From the NCBI GenBank assembly GCA_903644065.1, contig CAHJXF010000005.1, positions 1 to 34,831 of the forward strand: 34,831 nt of DNA, read 5' to 3'. Numbering within the stretch: the first letter of the stretch is position 1; each line of letters opens with the position of its first letter. A program made the translations under genes and the position numbers. The notes under the pieces are model-generated. The model did not search any database. It saw only the letters and a program-made list of their open reading frames with translations, and was not told the origin of the DNA. Shown here piece after piece: positions 15,601 through 24,598 of this stretch. Source of the DNA: Betaproteobacteria bacterium. Lineage in GTDB: Bacteria; Pseudomonadota; Gammaproteobacteria; Burkholderiales; Burkholderiaceae_D.

Positions 15601-16872
15601 ATGAGCGCCAACGCCGAAGTACTGAAGCAGCACCTGATCGATCCCGAGATCTGCATTCGCTGCAACACCTGCGAAGAGACCTGTCCGGTCGACGCGATCA
15701 CGCACAACGACGACAACTATGTCGTCGATGCGACGAAATGCAATTTCTGCATGGCCTGCATCTCGCCTTGCCCCACCGGCTCCATCGACAACTGGCGCAC
15801 GGTGCTGAAGCCGGCGGCGTACAGCGTCGACGAACAGTTCACATGGGACGAGTTGCCGGCCGAGAAGGAAGTCGACGGTGGATTGCTTGAGGCCGAGGCG
15901 TTGACGCCCATCGACGCCGCCGAGGCGGCCGACGACGAGAAGGCGCTCGAGCTCGATTCGTCGCAGCTGGCCGACCCGTTGTCGGGCGCGCAGGTGCCGC
16001 CGTGGTCCGCGTCGCATCCCTACGTCAACCTGTACGGCCACAAGGCGCCGGTGACCGCCACGGTGGCCGGCAACTTCCGCGTGACGGCGCTCGGCACCGA
16101 CAGCGACACGCATCACATCGTGCTCGACTTCGGCAGCACGCCGTTTCCGGTGCTCGAGGGTCAGTCGATCGGCATCCTGCCGCCGGGCGTCGACGCACGC
16201 GGCAAGGCCCATCACGCGCGCCAATATTCCATCGCCAGTCCGCGCGACGGCGAGCGCTCGGGCTACAACAACGTCTCGCTGACCGTCAAGCGCGTGACGA
16301 CCGACTACGACGGTCGGGCGGTGCGCGGCGTCGCGTCCAACTACGTCTGCGACCTGAAGAAGGGCGACGAAGTGCGCATCATCGGACCGTTCGGCACCAG
16401 CTTCCTGATGCCGAATCATCCGAACGCGAACCTGATCATGGTGTGCACCGGCACCGGCAGCGCGCCGATGCGGGCGATGACCGAGCGGCGTCGTCGTCGC
16501 GTGGACCTGAACGAGGGCGGCAAGCTGATGCTGTTCTTCGGCGCGCGCACGCAAAGGGAACTGCCGTACTTCGGGCCGCTGATGAACCTGCCGAAGGAAT
16601 TCATCGACATCAACTTCGCGTTCTCGCGCGAAGAGGGCCACGTCGACGGCGCGCCGAAGCGCTACGTGCAGCACCTGATGCGCGAGCGATCCGCGGACGT
16701 CGGCGCGCTGCTGCAGGACGACAACACCTATTTCTACGTCTGCGGGCTCAAGGGAATGGAAGCCGGCGTCCTCGATGCGTTGAAGGACATCTGCGTCGGA
16801 CGGTCCATCGACTGGCCGGCACTGCATGCGCAGATGAAGCGCGAGGGGCGGCTGCACTTCGAGACCTACTGA
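15601..16872 (+). CDS. boxA: Benzoyl-CoA epoxidase reductase component BoxA
   Basis: 423 aa NADPH-dependent flavoprotein that feeds electrons to BoxB. Two [4Fe-4S] clusters are encoded by C18-x2-C21-x2-C24-x3-C28 and C47-x2-C50-x2-C53-x3-C57. An acidic linker (about 85-128) leads to a ferredoxin-NADP reductase module with RQYS (207-210) for FAD and CTGTGSAPM (282-290) for NADPH; the C-terminus ends FETY as expected for this fold. The start at 15601 is chosen from the family N-terminus; a TTG at 15583 in frame would lie inside the REPIN. No clear Shine-Dalgarno exists, since the repeat arm ends at 15595. Last gene of the box operon. Confidence 0.95.
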   Translation: MSANAEVLKQHLIDPEICIRCNTCEETCPVDAITHNDDNYVVDATKCNFCMACISPCPTGSIDNWRTVLKPAAYSVDEQFTWDELPAEKEVDGGLLEAEALTPIDAAEAADDEKALELDSSQLADPLSGAQVPPWSASHPYVNLYGHKAPVTATVAGNFRVTALGTDSDTHHIVLDFGSTPFPVLEGQSIGILPPGVDARGKAHHARQYSIASPRDGERSGYNNVSLTVKRVTTDYDGRAVRGVASNYVCDLKKGDEVRIIGPFGTSFLMPNHPNANLIMVCTGTGSAPMRAMTERRRRRVDLNEGGKLMLFFGARTQRELPYFGPLMNLPKEFIDINFAFSREEGHVDGAPKRYVQHLMRERSADVGALLQDDNTYFYVCGLKGMEAGVLDALKDICVGRSIDWPALHAQMKREGRLHFETY

Positions 16873-16949
16873 GCTCGAGGCGTCGGCGACTCGAAGCGAT
16901 CCGACGATCGGGTCCATCCGGCTCGTCGAGGAGGTCATCGGCCTGCACG

Positions 16950-16977
16950 ACCGGCCCGGTCCGCCGCGCCGGCCGGT
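16950..16977. terminator. GC-rich hairpin after boxA
   Basis: ACCGGCC (16950-16956) and GGCCGGT (16971-16977) are perfect 7-bp inverted arms with a 14-base loop, 77 bp past the boxA stop, in the 178-bp gap between convergent boxA and the XRE gene. There is no T tract, so termination is only possible. The rest of the gap shows nothing recognisable. Confidence 0.3.
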
Positions 16978-17050
16978 ACGTGCCGGCGACGAGCGCCGCG
17001 GATCGCGGATCAGCCTGCCATCGCTTGGCGCGGCAGGAGAACGCGCGACA

Positions 17051-17284
17051 TCAGCGTCGTGCGCTCCGGGACGGCGCTTCGTACTCGAACACCGCCTCCA
17101 GGGGCTGCCCGAACGCATAGGCGATCCGGAACGCCAGCTCCAGCGACGGGGCGTACTTGCGCGATTCGATCGCGATGATGGTCTGGCGCGTGACGCCGAC
17201 CTCGTCGGCCAAGGTCTGCTGGGTCATCTCGCCCGCGTCGAAGCGCAGACGCCGGATGTTGTTGACGATCGGCGGCCCGGTCAC
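17051..17284 (-). CDS. Small XRE-family transcriptional regulator
   Basis: 77 aa from a GTG start at 17284, essentially one helix-turn-helix: [20 protein letters not shown], then [20 protein letters not shown]. This matches the short YozG-like repressors of about 65-75 aa that sit beside small membrane proteins. The GTG overlaps the stop of the preceding membrane gene by four bases (GTGA), so they are co-translated. An ATG at 17308 would lengthen it by eight residues that do not belong to the domain. It probably autoregulates the promoter at 17769-17797, which has a palindrome between the -35 and -10. Target genes elsewhere are unknown. Confidence 0.85.
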   Translation of the reverse strand: MTGPPIVNNIRRLRFDAGEMTQQTLADEVGVTRQTIIAIESRKYAPSLELAFRIAYAFGQPLEAVFEYEAPSRSARR

Positions 17285-17742
17285 GCCGGCATGCCCTTGC
17301 GATAGCACACCAACTGCGTCAGTTGCCGAAGCGCTTCGGCGATCACCACGCTGATGAACGCGAACTGACTCGCGACCGGATAGGTCGGCACCGCGATCGT
17401 CCCGTCCACGCGAGGCGGCGTCAGGAAGCCGAGCACCGCCTGGGTGCTGATGGCGCCGAGCAGGAGGATGACGAGCGCGACGTAGGCGACCCGCATGCCG
17501 TAGCGGTCGATCGCCCGGTCCCGCTCGTCGCCTGGCAGGCAGACGTGCAGCGACCGCGTCAGTCCTTCGGCGACGGCGATCACGATCAGGAACGCGATCG
17601 ATGCAGCCACGAAGGCGACGCTGAGCGCGTGCGCGACCGGCTCTCGAGCGGCGAACACGCGGAAAACGTAGGCCACGTACGGCACGAAAACGATGAGGAT
17701 CGACGCGAGACGGATCCAGGCGCTCAATTCACGAGGGGACAT
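17281..17742 (-). CDS. Four-helix membrane protein paired with an XRE regulator
   Basis: 153 aa integral membrane protein with four hydrophobic segments (about residues 9-27, 42-62, 87-107 and 127-147) and short loops; the loop after the second segment contains [17 protein letters not shown]. No enzymatic motif is visible. It is the first gene of a two-gene unit with the XRE regulator. Such pairs are widespread, and the membrane partner is thought to sense or to tether the regulator, but the function is not established. The ATG at 17742 has GGAG 8 bases upstream; the earlier in-frame ATG at 17811 would lie upstream of the predicted promoter. Confidence 0.75.
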   Translation of the reverse strand: MSPRELSAWIRLASILIVFVPYVAYVFRVFAAREPVAHALSVAFVAASIAFLIVIAVAEGLTRSLHVCLPGDERDRAIDRYGMRVAYVALVILLLGAISTQAVLGFLTPPRVDGTIAVPTYPVASQFAFISVVIAEALRQLTQLVCYRKGMPA

Positions 17743-17768
17743 GACGGCTCCGATGAAGACAGGCACGC

Positions 17769-17797
17769 AATGTAATGTATAGCATACACGGTGTAAA
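17769..17797 (-). promoter_or_regulatory. Promoter with embedded palindromic operator
   Basis: On the minus strand TTTACA (17797-17792), 17 bases, then TACATT (17774-17769). The perfect palindrome TGTAT-AGC-ATACA (17776-17788) lies entirely in the spacer between the hexamers, a classical place for a small XRE repressor. The region is AT-rich compared with the window. The leader to the membrane-protein ATG is about 20 bases. Confidence 0.6.
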
Positions 17798-17943
17798 GCA
17801 AAAATGACCAAAAGTTCGTTGAAGCGGATATTCGCGTCGAACGAAACTTGCCGCTGCCGCTGCCGCCGCTGCCGCCGGACTCCCCGCGCACGAGCGGACG
17901 CGTTGCGCTAAGGTAGCGGCCCGTCCAGTCTCCCGTTTCCTGC

Positions 17944-18675
17944 ATGACCTTTTCTCAGCCTGCCGCTCTCGTCATCGGTGCCGGTGACGCGACCGGTGGC
18001 GCAGTCGCCCGGCGCTTCGCGCGGGAAGGCTTGACGGCCTGCGTCGTGCGGCGCACGGCCGACAAGCTGGAGCCGCTGGTCGCCGCGATCGACGGGGCTG
18101 GCGGCCGGGCCCGGGCCTTCGGTCTCGATGCGCGCGACGAGGAACAGGTGGTCGCGATGGTCGACACGATCGAACGCGACGTCGGTCCGATCGAGGCCTA
18201 CGTGTTCAACATCGGCGCCAACGTGCCGTCGTCGATCCTCGACGAGACGGCGCGCAAGTACTTCAAGATCTGGGAGATGGCCTGCCTCGCGGGATTCCTG
18301 ACCGCGCGCGAGGTGGCGAAACGCATGGTCGTCCGGGGCCGCGGCACGATGCTCTTCACGGGCGCGACCGCGTCGCTGCGCGGCAGCGCGAACTTCGCCG
18401 CGTTCGCCGGCGCCAAGCACGCGCTGCGTGCGCTGGCGCAGAGCATCGGCCGCGAGCTGGGACCGAAGGGCATCCACGTCGGTCACGTGATCGTCGACGG
18501 GGCGATCGATACCGAGTTCATCCGCACGCGATTCCCGGAGCGCTACGCCGCGAAGGATCACGACGGCATCGTCGACCCGGAGCACATCGCCGACACCTAT
18601 TGGTTCCTGCACCGCCAGCCACGCGACGCGTGGACCTTCGAGCTCGACCTGCGTCCCTGGATCGAGCGCTGGTGA
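17944..18675 (+). CDS. SDR-family protein lacking the catalytic tyrosine
   Basis: 243 aa Rossmann-fold protein of the short-chain dehydrogenase/reductase superfamily. The cofactor loop reads IGAGDATGG (11-19), and NIG (89-91) takes the place of NAG. In the active site S144 and K158 are in place, but the YxxxK tyrosine is F154 (FAGAK), so the usual proton relay is absent. The sequence around it (FAGAKHALRALAQSIGRELGP) is otherwise perfectly SDR-like, so this is a stable substitution and not a frameshift. It may be a binding or regulatory SDR, or use another donor. The ATG at 17944 starts a four-gene rightward run with an isomerase, a reductase and an acetyltransferase. Confidence 0.85.
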   Translation: MTFSQPAALVIGAGDATGGAVARRFAREGLTACVVRRTADKLEPLVAAIDGAGGRARAFGLDARDEEQVVAMVDTIERDVGPIEAYVFNIGANVPSSILDETARKYFKIWEMACLAGFLTAREVAKRMVVRGRGTMLFTGATASLRGSANFAAFAGAKHALRALAQSIGRELGPKGIHVGHVIVDGAIDTEFIRTRFPERYAAKDHDGIVDPEHIADTYWFLHRQPRDAWTFELDLRPWIERW

Positions 18676-18708
18676 TGCGGACCGCTCCTTGAGAAAATCA
18701 CCATCGCG

Positions 18709-19302
18709 ATGAAGCAAGTGGAATTCTTCTTCGACCTCGGCAGCCCGGCGTCGTACCTGGCGTCCACGCAGTTGCCGAAGCTGTGCGACGAGGCCGGCGC
18801 CGTACTGGTCCATCGACCGATGCTGTTGGGCGGCGTCTTCCAGGCCACCGGCAACGCGTCGCCGATGCAGATTCCGGCCAAGGGCAAGTACGTGTTCGAC
18901 GACCTGCAGCGCCACGCGAGGCGCTACGGCGTCCCGTTCGTCTACAACACCTTCTTTCCGATCAACACGCTGCTGCTGATGCGCGCGGCGGTCGCCCTGC
19001 AACTGCGCCAGCCCGATCGTTTCCCGGCCTACGTCGACGCCGTGTTCCAGGCGATCTGGGTCGACGGCCGCGACATGAACGACGGCTCGGTCGTCGCCGC
19101 GGTGGTCCAGCGCATCGGCCTCGATCCGGCCAGCGTGATGGCCGCCGTCACGGACCCGCTCGTCAAGACGACGCTCAAGAGCACGACCGACGAGGCTGTC
19201 GCACGCGGTGTCTTCGGCGCGCCGACGATGTTCGTCGGCGCGCAGATGTTCTTCGGTCAGGACCGCCTCGATTACTTGCGCGAGGTCTTGGCCGCGGCCT
19301 GA
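18709..19302 (+). CDS. 2-hydroxychromene-2-carboxylate isomerase-like protein (DsbA fold)
   Basis: 197 aa, the size of NahD-type isomerases and kappa-class glutathione transferases. The thioredoxin-fold start [13 protein letters not shown] carries S12, the serine that activates glutathione in this family, and the helical insert and the C-terminal GAPTMFVG cis-proline loop (about 169-176) are present. The family isomerises aromatic ring-cleavage intermediates or conjugates glutathione; the substrate here is unknown. It lies 33 bp after the SDR gene and 49 bp before the RutE-like gene, suggesting one operon handling an aromatic or aldehyde compound. Confidence 0.85.
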   Translation: MKQVEFFFDLGSPASYLASTQLPKLCDEAGAVLVHRPMLLGGVFQATGNASPMQIPAKGKYVFDDLQRHARRYGVPFVYNTFFPINTLLLMRAAVALQLRQPDRFPAYVDAVFQAIWVDGRDMNDGSVVAAVVQRIGLDPASVMAAVTDPLVKTTLKSTTDEAVARGVFGAPTMFVGAQMFFGQDRLDYLREVLAAA

Positions 19303-19351
19303 TTTTCCCCCCGATCGCCCGCGATCGCTTCTCGTCTTCCACAGGAATCCC

Positions 19352-19966
19352 ATGCCCGATCCCGCCTTCCGCCCGCACAACGCGCCGCTCGCCGACGATG
19401 CCCTCGCCCAGCTCTTCACCGAGGCCCGCAGCCACAACGGCTGGCAGGACCGGCCCGTCAGCGACGAGCAGCTGCAGGCGCTCTACGACCTGTGGAAGCT
19501 CGGTCCCACGTCGGCGAACTGCTGCCCGGCCCGCGTCGTCTTCGTGCGCTCGGCCGAAGCCAAGCAGAAGCTCGAGCCGTGCATGTCGGAAGGCAATCGC
19601 CTGAAGACGACCAGCGCGCCGGTCACCGCCATCATCGGCATGGACATGACGTTCTACGAGCAGCTGCCGAAGCTGTTCCTGCACGCGGATGCGCGCAGCT
19701 GGTTCCTCGGCAACCAGCCGATGATCGACGACGCCGCGTTCCGCAACTCGTCGCTGCAGGGCGCGTACTTCATCCTCGCGGCGCGCGCCCTCGGCATCGA
19801 CACCGGTCCGATGTCGGGCATGGACAAGGCCAAGGTCGACGAGGCCTTCTTCGCGGGCACCGCGGTCAGGACCAACTTCATCTGCAACCTCGGCTACGGC
19901 GACCCGGCGCACGTCTTTCCACGCAGCCCGCGCCTGTCGTTCGACGAAGCCTGCCGCGTGGAGTGA
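19352..19966 (+). CDS. RutE/HadB-like nitroreductase-family reductase
   Basis: 204 aa FMN-dependent reductase of the nitroreductase superfamily, close to RutE (malonic semialdehyde reductase) in length and in the opening [16 protein letters not shown] followed by [12 protein letters not shown]. The [12 protein letters not shown] segment near 149-160 is typical of RutE. No other rut gene is in the window, so reduction of malonic semialdehyde in pyrimidine catabolism is doubtful and the substrate is open. AGGA lies 6 bases before the ATG. Third gene of the SDR/isomerase set. Confidence 0.85.
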   Translation: MPDPAFRPHNAPLADDALAQLFTEARSHNGWQDRPVSDEQLQALYDLWKLGPTSANCCPARVVFVRSAEAKQKLEPCMSEGNRLKTTSAPVTAIIGMDMTFYEQLPKLFLHADARSWFLGNQPMIDDAAFRNSSLQGAYFILAARALGIDTGPMSGMDKAKVDEAFFAGTAVRTNFICNLGYGDPAHVFPRSPRLSFDEACRVE

Positions 19967-19988
19967 CGCGATCGCCGTCGATCCGCCG

Positions 19989-20582
19989 GTGAGCTCCGCG
20001 GCGCTGCCCGAATGGACGACGACGCGGCTGCGCATCGCCCACGTGCAGCCGGGGTACGAGGCGGAGACGGTCGACTTCTTCGAACGCAACCGGCGGCATT
20101 TCTCGCGGTGGGATCCACCGGCGCCGCCGGATTTCTACAGCACGGCGTTCTGGACGCGCAGCATCGCGCGCTCGGTCGACGAGTTCACGGCCGATCGCGG
20201 CGTGCGGCTCGACCTGTTCGATGCCCGACGCGGGCCGAGCCGCGTCGTCATCGGTCGCATGGGCTTCTCGCAGATCGTGCGCGGACCCTTCCAGTCGTGC
20301 CTGCTCGGCTACCAGATCGACGCGGCCTACGAGGGTCGTGGCCTGATGTTCGAGGCCCTGCAGTCGGCGGTCGCCTACATGTTCGACGAGAAGGCGCTGC
20401 ACCGCATCCAGGCCAATCATCTCCCGGAGAACCGGCGCAGCGCGGCGCTCCTCGCGCGCCTCGGCTTCGTCCGCGAAGGCTTGGCGAAGGACTATCTGTT
20501 CATCGCCGACGCCTGGCGCGACCACGTGCTCAACGCACTGCTCAATCCGGCGTTCGACGCATCGTCGCTGATCGGGCGCTGA
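19989..20582 (+). CDS. RimJ/RimL-family GNAT acetyltransferase
   Basis: 197 aa acetyltransferase of the RimJ type. TTRLRIAHVQPGYEAETVDFFERN forms the first strand and helix, YQIDAAYEGRGLMFEALQSAVAYMF (about 111-135) contains the acetyl-CoA loop, and HRIQANHLPENRRSAALLARLGFVREG is the diagnostic C-terminal block. It probably acetylates the N-terminal alanine of a ribosomal or other protein. The start is a GTG at 19989 with no good ribosome site; it follows the reductase stop by 22 bp, so coupling is likely. Confidence 0.85.
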   Translation: MSSAALPEWTTTRLRIAHVQPGYEAETVDFFERNRRHFSRWDPPAPPDFYSTAFWTRSIARSVDEFTADRGVRLDLFDARRGPSRVVIGRMGFSQIVRGPFQSCLLGYQIDAAYEGRGLMFEALQSAVAYMFDEKALHRIQANHLPENRRSAALLARLGFVREGLAKDYLFIADAWRDHVLNALLNPAFDASSLIGR

Positions 20583-20655
20583 CGCCGACTCGTCGCGCGC
20601 GCCGCAGGGCGTGTCGCAACGACATCGGTGTCGAAGGTCTGCCGCGCGAACGCGG

Positions 20656-20701
20656 GGCCCACCCAAGCAGCCGTGGGCCTCGCTCGGGTTCGTCGGCCCA
20701 C
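20656..20701 (+). promoter_or_regulatory. Mutually exclusive hairpins in the yadG leader
   Basis: Segment A GGCCCAC (20656-20662), segment B GTGGGCC (20673-20679) and segment C GGCCCAC (20695-20701) are perfect complements: B can pair with A or with C but not both. This three-segment arrangement lies 65 bases before the ABC ATPase start. It resembles an attenuator or RNA switch; chance in GC-rich DNA cannot be excluded. The rest of the 183-bp gap (20583-20765) shows no promoter that I trust. Confidence 0.3.
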
Positions 20702-20765
20702 CGACCCGCCGCAGGCGCACGGCCGGACGCTCCATACTGTCGTCCCGTCCTCCGTCCGACACCGC

Positions 20766-21692
20766 ATGACCGCCATCATCTCCGTTCGCAACGTCTCCAA
20801 GACCTACAACACCGGATTCAAGGCGCTCGACGGCGTGGATCTCGAGATCGATCGCGGCGAGATCTTCGCGTTGCTCGGGCCGAACGGCGCCGGCAAGACC
20901 ACGCTGATCGGGCTCGTCTGCGGCATCGTCAACGTCGATGACGGGAAGATCACCGTCGACGGCCGCGACATCGTCGACGACTACCGCGCCGTTCGCAGCC
21001 TGATCGGCCTCGTGCCGCAGGAACTCACCACCGACGCGTTCGAGACCGTGTGGGACACGGTGTCGTTCAGCCGCGGCCTGTTCGGCAAGCCGCCCGACGC
21101 CGCTCACATCGAGAAGACGCTGCGGTCGCTGTCGCTCTGGGACAAGAAGGACGCCCGCATCCGCACGCTCTCGGGCGGCATGAAGCGTCGGGTAATGATC
21201 GCGAAGGCCCTGTCGCACGAGCCGACGGTCCTGTTCCTCGACGAGCCCACCGCCGGCGTCGACGTCGCGTTGCGAAAGGACATGTGGGCGATGGTGCGCG
21301 GTCTTCGCGAGGAGGGCGTGACCATCGTGCTCACGACCCACTACATCGACGAGGCCGAGGACATGGCCGACCGCGTGGGCGTCATCAGCCACGGCCGCAT
21401 CATCCTGGTCGAGGACAAGGTGAAGCTGATGCGCAAGCTCGGCAAGAAGCAGTTGACGCTGCAGCTGACGAGCCCGATCGGGCGCATCCCCGACAGCCTG
21501 GCCGCGCATGCGTTGACGCTCGCAGGCGACGGCAGCGAGCTGGTCTACGTCTACGACCCGCGCGAGACCGAGGTCGCCGTGTCGACGCTGCTCGACGGCC
21601 TGAGCCACGCCGGCCTGAAGCTCAGGGACCTGCACACGACGCAGAGTTCGCTCGAGGACATCTTCGTCGACCTGATCCGGGAGACGGCATGA
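20766..21692 (+). CDS. yadG: ABC exporter ATP-binding protein, YadG type
   Basis: 308 aa, the length of E. coli YadG. Walker [10 protein letters not shown] is at 38-46, Q-loop VPQE at 83-86, signature LSGGM at 135-139, Walker B VLFLDE at 155-160 and switch histidine H192 in LTTHY. A C-terminal extension of about 90 residues follows, as in ABC-2 (drug/polysaccharide) exporters. It overlaps the permease gene by four bases. The transported substrate is not known for YadGH. The start at 20766 is the one that begins directly at the first strand; upstream in-frame starts add leader sequence with hairpins. Confidence 0.9.
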   Translation: MTAIISVRNVSKTYNTGFKALDGVDLEIDRGEIFALLGPNGAGKTTLIGLVCGIVNVDDGKITVDGRDIVDDYRAVRSLIGLVPQELTTDAFETVWDTVSFSRGLFGKPPDAAHIEKTLRSLSLWDKKDARIRTLSGGMKRRVMIAKALSHEPTVLFLDEPTAGVDVALRKDMWAMVRGLREEGVTIVLTTHYIDEAEDMADRVGVISHGRIILVEDKVKLMRKLGKKQLTLQLTSPIGRIPDSLAAHALTLAGDGSELVYVYDPRETEVAVSTLLDGLSHAGLKLRDLHTTQSSLEDIFVDLIRETA

Positions 21693-22450
21693 ACAGCCAC
21701 GCGATCCGCGCCATCTATCGCTTCGAAATGGCGCGCACCTGGCGCACCGTCACGCAGAGCATCGTCTCGCCGGTGCTGTCGACCGCGCTGTACTTCGTGG
21801 TGTTCGGCTCGGCGATCGGCTCGCGCATCGAACACATCGGCGGCGTGACCTACGGCGCCTTCATCGTGCCCGGGCTGATCATGCTTTCGGTGCTGACGCA
21901 GAGCATCTCCAACGCGTCGTTCGGCATCTACTTCCCGAAGTTCACCGGCACCATCTACGAGCTGCTGTCCGCACCCATCAGCCACCTGGAGATCGTGCTC
22001 AGCTACGTCGCGGCCGCGGCGACCAAGTCGGTGCTGGTCGGGCTCATCATCCTCGCCACGGCCAGCGTCTTCGTACCGCTCGACATCGCGCATCCGGTGT
22101 GGATGGTGCTGTTCCTGATCCTGACGGCGGTGACGTTCAGCCTGTTCGGCTTCATCATCGGCATCTGGGCGGACGGCTTCGAGAAGCTGCAGCTGATCCC
22201 GATGCTGATCGTGATGCCGCTCACCTTCCTCGGTGGTCCGTTCTACTCGGTCAGCATGCTGCCGCCGATCTGGCAGAAGCTGTCGATGCTCAATCCGTCG
22301 GTGTACCTGATCAGCGGCTTTCGCTGGAGCTTCTTCGACCAGTCGGAGGTGCCCATCGGCCTGAGCGTCGGCATGACGCTGGTGTTCTTCGTCGTCGCGC
22401 TGGCGGTCGCCACCGAGATCATGCGGCGGGGCTGGCGCCTGAAGGCCTGA
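21689..22450 (+). CDS. yadH: ABC-2 type permease, YadH type
   Basis: 253 aa inner-membrane permease with six hydrophobic segments. The family blocks [13 protein letters not shown] (about 35-47), [22 protein letters not shown] (57-78), [16 protein letters not shown] and [15 protein letters not shown] near 178-214 match the YadH/NodJ ABC-2 pattern. The ATG overlaps the yadG stop (ATGA). It converges on mntP, leaving 15 bp between the stops. Confidence 0.9.
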   Translation: MNSHAIRAIYRFEMARTWRTVTQSIVSPVLSTALYFVVFGSAIGSRIEHIGGVTYGAFIVPGLIMLSVLTQSISNASFGIYFPKFTGTIYELLSAPISHLEIVLSYVAAAATKSVLVGLIILATASVFVPLDIAHPVWMVLFLILTAVTFSLFGFIIGIWADGFEKLQLIPMLIVMPLTFLGGPFYSVSMLPPIWQKLSMLNPSVYLISGFRWSFFDQSEVPIGLSVGMTLVFFVVALAVATEIMRRGWRLKA

Positions 22451-22465
22451 TCGCGTCGATGCGGC

Positions 22466-23026
22466 TCAGTGCAGGTGCTGCCACAGGATGACGGCGCCGA
22501 TGCCGATCAGCACCGCGCCGCCCGCGGCTTCGGCCCAGCGGCCCGCGATGCGCCCCATGACCCGCCCGACCATCACGCCGACGGTCACCATCACGAAGGT
22601 CGCGAAGCCGATGGCGCCAGCGATCGGCACGATGCCGATGTCGAGGAACGCGAGGCCGGCGCCTACCGCCATCGCATCGATGCTGGTCGCGATCGCGGTC
22701 AGCGCCAGTCCGCCGAACGAGTGCTTGACCGGCTTCTGGACCGGTTCGGCGCGGTGGTGCAGGGCCGACAGGATCATCCGCGTGCCGAGCACGCCGAGCA
22801 GCACGAATGCGATCCAGTGATCCCACGCGCTGACGGCGTCGGCTGCCAGGCGGCCGAGCAGCCAGCCGACGAGCGGCGTCGTCGCTTCGATGACGCCGAA
22901 GATCAGGCCGGTGCGCAGCGCCTCGCCCCAGCGCGGCTCGAGGAGGGCCGCGCCCTTGGCGATCGCCGCGGCGAACGCGTCGGTCGACATGGCGAGCGCC
23001 AGAAGCACGACGGCGACGAAGTTCAT
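22466..23026 (-). CDS. mntP: Manganese efflux pump MntP
   Basis: 186 aa, six predicted membrane helices, no soluble domain, as in MntP (YebN). The two related halves show the conserved acidic signature: [14 protein letters not shown] near 13-26 and [15 protein letters not shown] near 113-127, whose aspartates bind Mn2+. The protein exports excess Mn2+. A yybP-ykoY riboswitch lies in its 5' leader, so expression should rise with intracellular manganese. The ATG at 23026 is the start of the first helix ([16 protein letters not shown]). It lies 205 bp after a CoA-transferase gene on the same strand and probably has its own promoter. Confidence 0.95.
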   Translation of the reverse strand: MNFVAVVLLALAMSTDAFAAAIAKGAALLEPRWGEALRTGLIFGVIEATTPLVGWLLGRLAADAVSAWDHWIAFVLLGVLGTRMILSALHHRAEPVQKPVKHSFGGLALTAIATSIDAMAVGAGLAFLDIGIVPIAGAIGFATFVMVTVGVMVGRVMGRIAGRWAEAAGGAVLIGIGAVILWQHLH

Positions 23027-23094
23027 CGGGTACCTGACGGTCGGGACGAGCACGGCGGCGTGCCCGCACGCCCGACTCGCATCGCGCTGGCACG

Positions 23095-23219
23095 CCCGTG
23101 GTCTCGCCAACCTGTGCGGCTGCCGGCGCCACGGCGTGCCTGCGGTGCATCGCATCGCACGCCGAGTATGTTGACGCAGGCGCTTCCTGCTGCGGAAGCC
23201 GGCTACTCCCCAAGGGGAG
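23095..23219 (-). promoter_or_regulatory. yybP-ykoY manganese riboswitch of mntP
   Basis: Read on the minus strand, the conserved segments appear in order: TTGGGGAGTAGCC (from about 23213), GTCAACATACTCGGC (23175-23161) and GGTTGGCGAGACC (ending at 23100). These are the invariant parts of the yybP-ykoY aptamer that binds Mn2+ through two coaxial stems, with a variable stem between them. It lies directly upstream of mntP, the classical target. High Mn2+ should relieve repression of the downstream gene. Confidence 0.92.
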
Positions 23220-23223
23220 CATG

Positions 23224-23252
23224 AGTTTACTTCAGGTTCCGACGCTTCTCGA
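23224..23252 (-). promoter_or_regulatory. Possible mntP promoter over the CoA-transferase stop
   Basis: On the minus strand TCGAGA, a 17-base spacer and TAAACT (23229-23224) give 8 of 12 matches to the sigma-70 hexamers. Transcription would start about 23217, exactly where the riboswitch begins. The -35/-10 spacer contains the stop codon of the upstream gene (23234-23232). Confidence 0.4.
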
Positions 23253-24503
23253 ACCTTCATGGGCGCGCAGCAACGCGAGGATCTCGTCGCGATGCTCGTC
23301 GAGCGCCGGCGGCGGCAGGTCGTAGCGCGGCGGCGTGACCGACAGGCGCATCGGGTTGGCCACCAGAGAGACGCGACCGGCCTCGGCGTGCGGCAGGTCG
23401 ACGCGCAGGCCGCGTGCGACGACCTGCGGATTGGCGAAGACCTCGTCGATCCGGTCGATCGGCCCGCACGGGACGTCGGCCGCCTCCAGCCGCTCGATCC
23501 ACTGCTGCTTGGTGCGGCCGGTCAGGATCGCCTCGAGCAGCGGCACCAGCACGTCGCGGTGGCGGACCCGCGCGGGGTTGGTCGCGAAGCGCGGATCGAC
23601 GGCCAGGCCGGGACAGCCGGCGGCGTCGCAGAAACGGCGGAACTGCAGGTCGTTGCCGACCGCGAGGATCAGATGCCCGTCCGCGCAGGCGAATACCTGG
23701 TACGGGACGATGCTCTGGTGGGCGTTGCCGACGCGCGCGGGGACGCGGCCGCTGTTCAGGTAGGCCGTGTTCATGTTCGACATCGTGGCGACCATCACGT
23801 CGAGCAGCGCCATGTCGATGTGCTGGCCCTGCCCGGTGGCCCGCACGTGCAGCAGCGCCGCGAGGATCGCCGTCGCCGAGTAGATGCCGGTCAGCAGGTC
23901 GCTGATCGCCACGCCGGCCTTTTGCGGCGGACCGCCGTGGCAGGTCGCGCACGCGTCCTCGCGTTCGCCGGTCACCGACATGAAGCCCGACAGGCCCTGG
24001 ACGACGAAGTCGTAGCCCGGCCGCCGGGCCCACGGGCCGGTCTGGCCGAAGCCGGTGATCGAGCAGTAGACCAGCGCGGGCTGGTCGCGCGACAGCGATT
24101 CGTAGTCGAGGCCGTAGCGCGCCAACTGGCCGACCTTGTAGTTCTCGATGACGACGTCGCTGATCGTCGCCAGCGCCCGCACGGTGCGCTGGCCGTCGAC
24201 GCTCGCGAGATCGACGGCGATCGACTTCTTGCCGCGGTTGGCCGCGACGTAGTAGGTCGAGACGGCCGTGTCGTTGCCGTCGGCGTCCTTCACGTACGGC
24301 GGACCCCAGGCTCGCGTGTCGTCGCCGCCGTCCTGACCGGCGGACGCCGGGCGCTCGACCTTGATCACCTCGGCGCCGAGATCGGCGAGGATCTGGCCGC
24401 TGTAAGGTCCGGCGAGGACCCGTGTCAGGTCGAGGATGCGGACGCCGGCGAGGGCGCCGGGCACGAGCGGTGGGATCGCGGCGGCAGCTGCGGGACGTTG
24501 CAT
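23232..24503 (-). CDS. Class III CoA-transferase (CaiB/BaiF family)
   Basis: 423 aa, normal for family III CoA-transferases, which move CoA between acids through an aspartyl-CoA thioester. It opens with [20 protein letters not shown] and GAEVIKVE, the nucleotide-binding half. [19 protein letters not shown] (161-179) contains D165, the residue that aligns with the catalytic aspartate of formyl-CoA transferase by motif. The donor and acceptor acids are not predictable; succinyl-CoA-dependent activation of a dicarboxylic or aromatic acid would fit the neighbourhood. The ATG at 24503 has no visible ribosome site. It is divergent from ugpB and upstream of mntP. Confidence 0.9.
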   Translation of the reverse strand: MQRPAAAAAIPPLVPGALAGVRILDLTRVLAGPYSGQILADLGAEVIKVERPASAGQDGGDDTRAWGPPYVKDADGNDTAVSTYYVAANRGKKSIAVDLASVDGQRTVRALATISDVVIENYKVGQLARYGLDYESLSRDQPALVYCSITGFGQTGPWARRPGYDFVVQGLSGFMSVTGEREDACATCHGGPPQKAGVAISDLLTGIYSATAILAALLHVRATGQGQHIDMALLDVMVATMSNMNTAYLNSGRVPARVGNAHQSIVPYQVFACADGHLILAVGNDLQFRRFCDAAGCPGLAVDPRFATNPARVRHRDVLVPLLEAILTGRTKQQWIERLEAADVPCGPIDRIDEVFANPQVVARGLRVDLPHAEAGRVSLVANPMRLSVTPPRYDLPPPALDEHRDEILALLRAHEGSRSVGT

Positions 24504-24543
24504 GTCGAGGTCGGCGATGCGCGGGCGTGGGAAGGGCGCTGAC

Positions 24544-24549
24544 TATAAT
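24544..24549 (+). promoter_or_regulatory. -10 box upstream of ugpB
   Basis: A perfect TATAAT lies 49 bases before the ugpB ATG, rare in this GC-rich sequence. No -35 match is found at 16-18 bases, so an activator (PhoB in the known ugp operon) may be needed; I do not see a convincing Pho box. Confidence 0.45.
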
Positions 24550-24598
24550 CCGCCTTCCGTCCTACGCCTCGTCGCCGCCTCTAGCCGCGCACCGTTCC

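Noticed and set aside
16873-17050. Small gene between boxA and the XRE regulator
   Set aside because: Open frames here are extensions of boxA shadows without a start signal or recognisable motif.
17849-17878. GCTGCC/GCCGCT simple repeat upstream of the SDR gene as a regulatory array
   Set aside because: A short trinucleotide-like run common in GC-rich DNA, with no symmetry or association with a promoter.
18397-18420. Frameshift or sequencing error explaining the missing SDR tyrosine
   Set aside because: The frame is continuous and the flanking residues are normal for the family; only the single Tyr-to-Phe codon differs.
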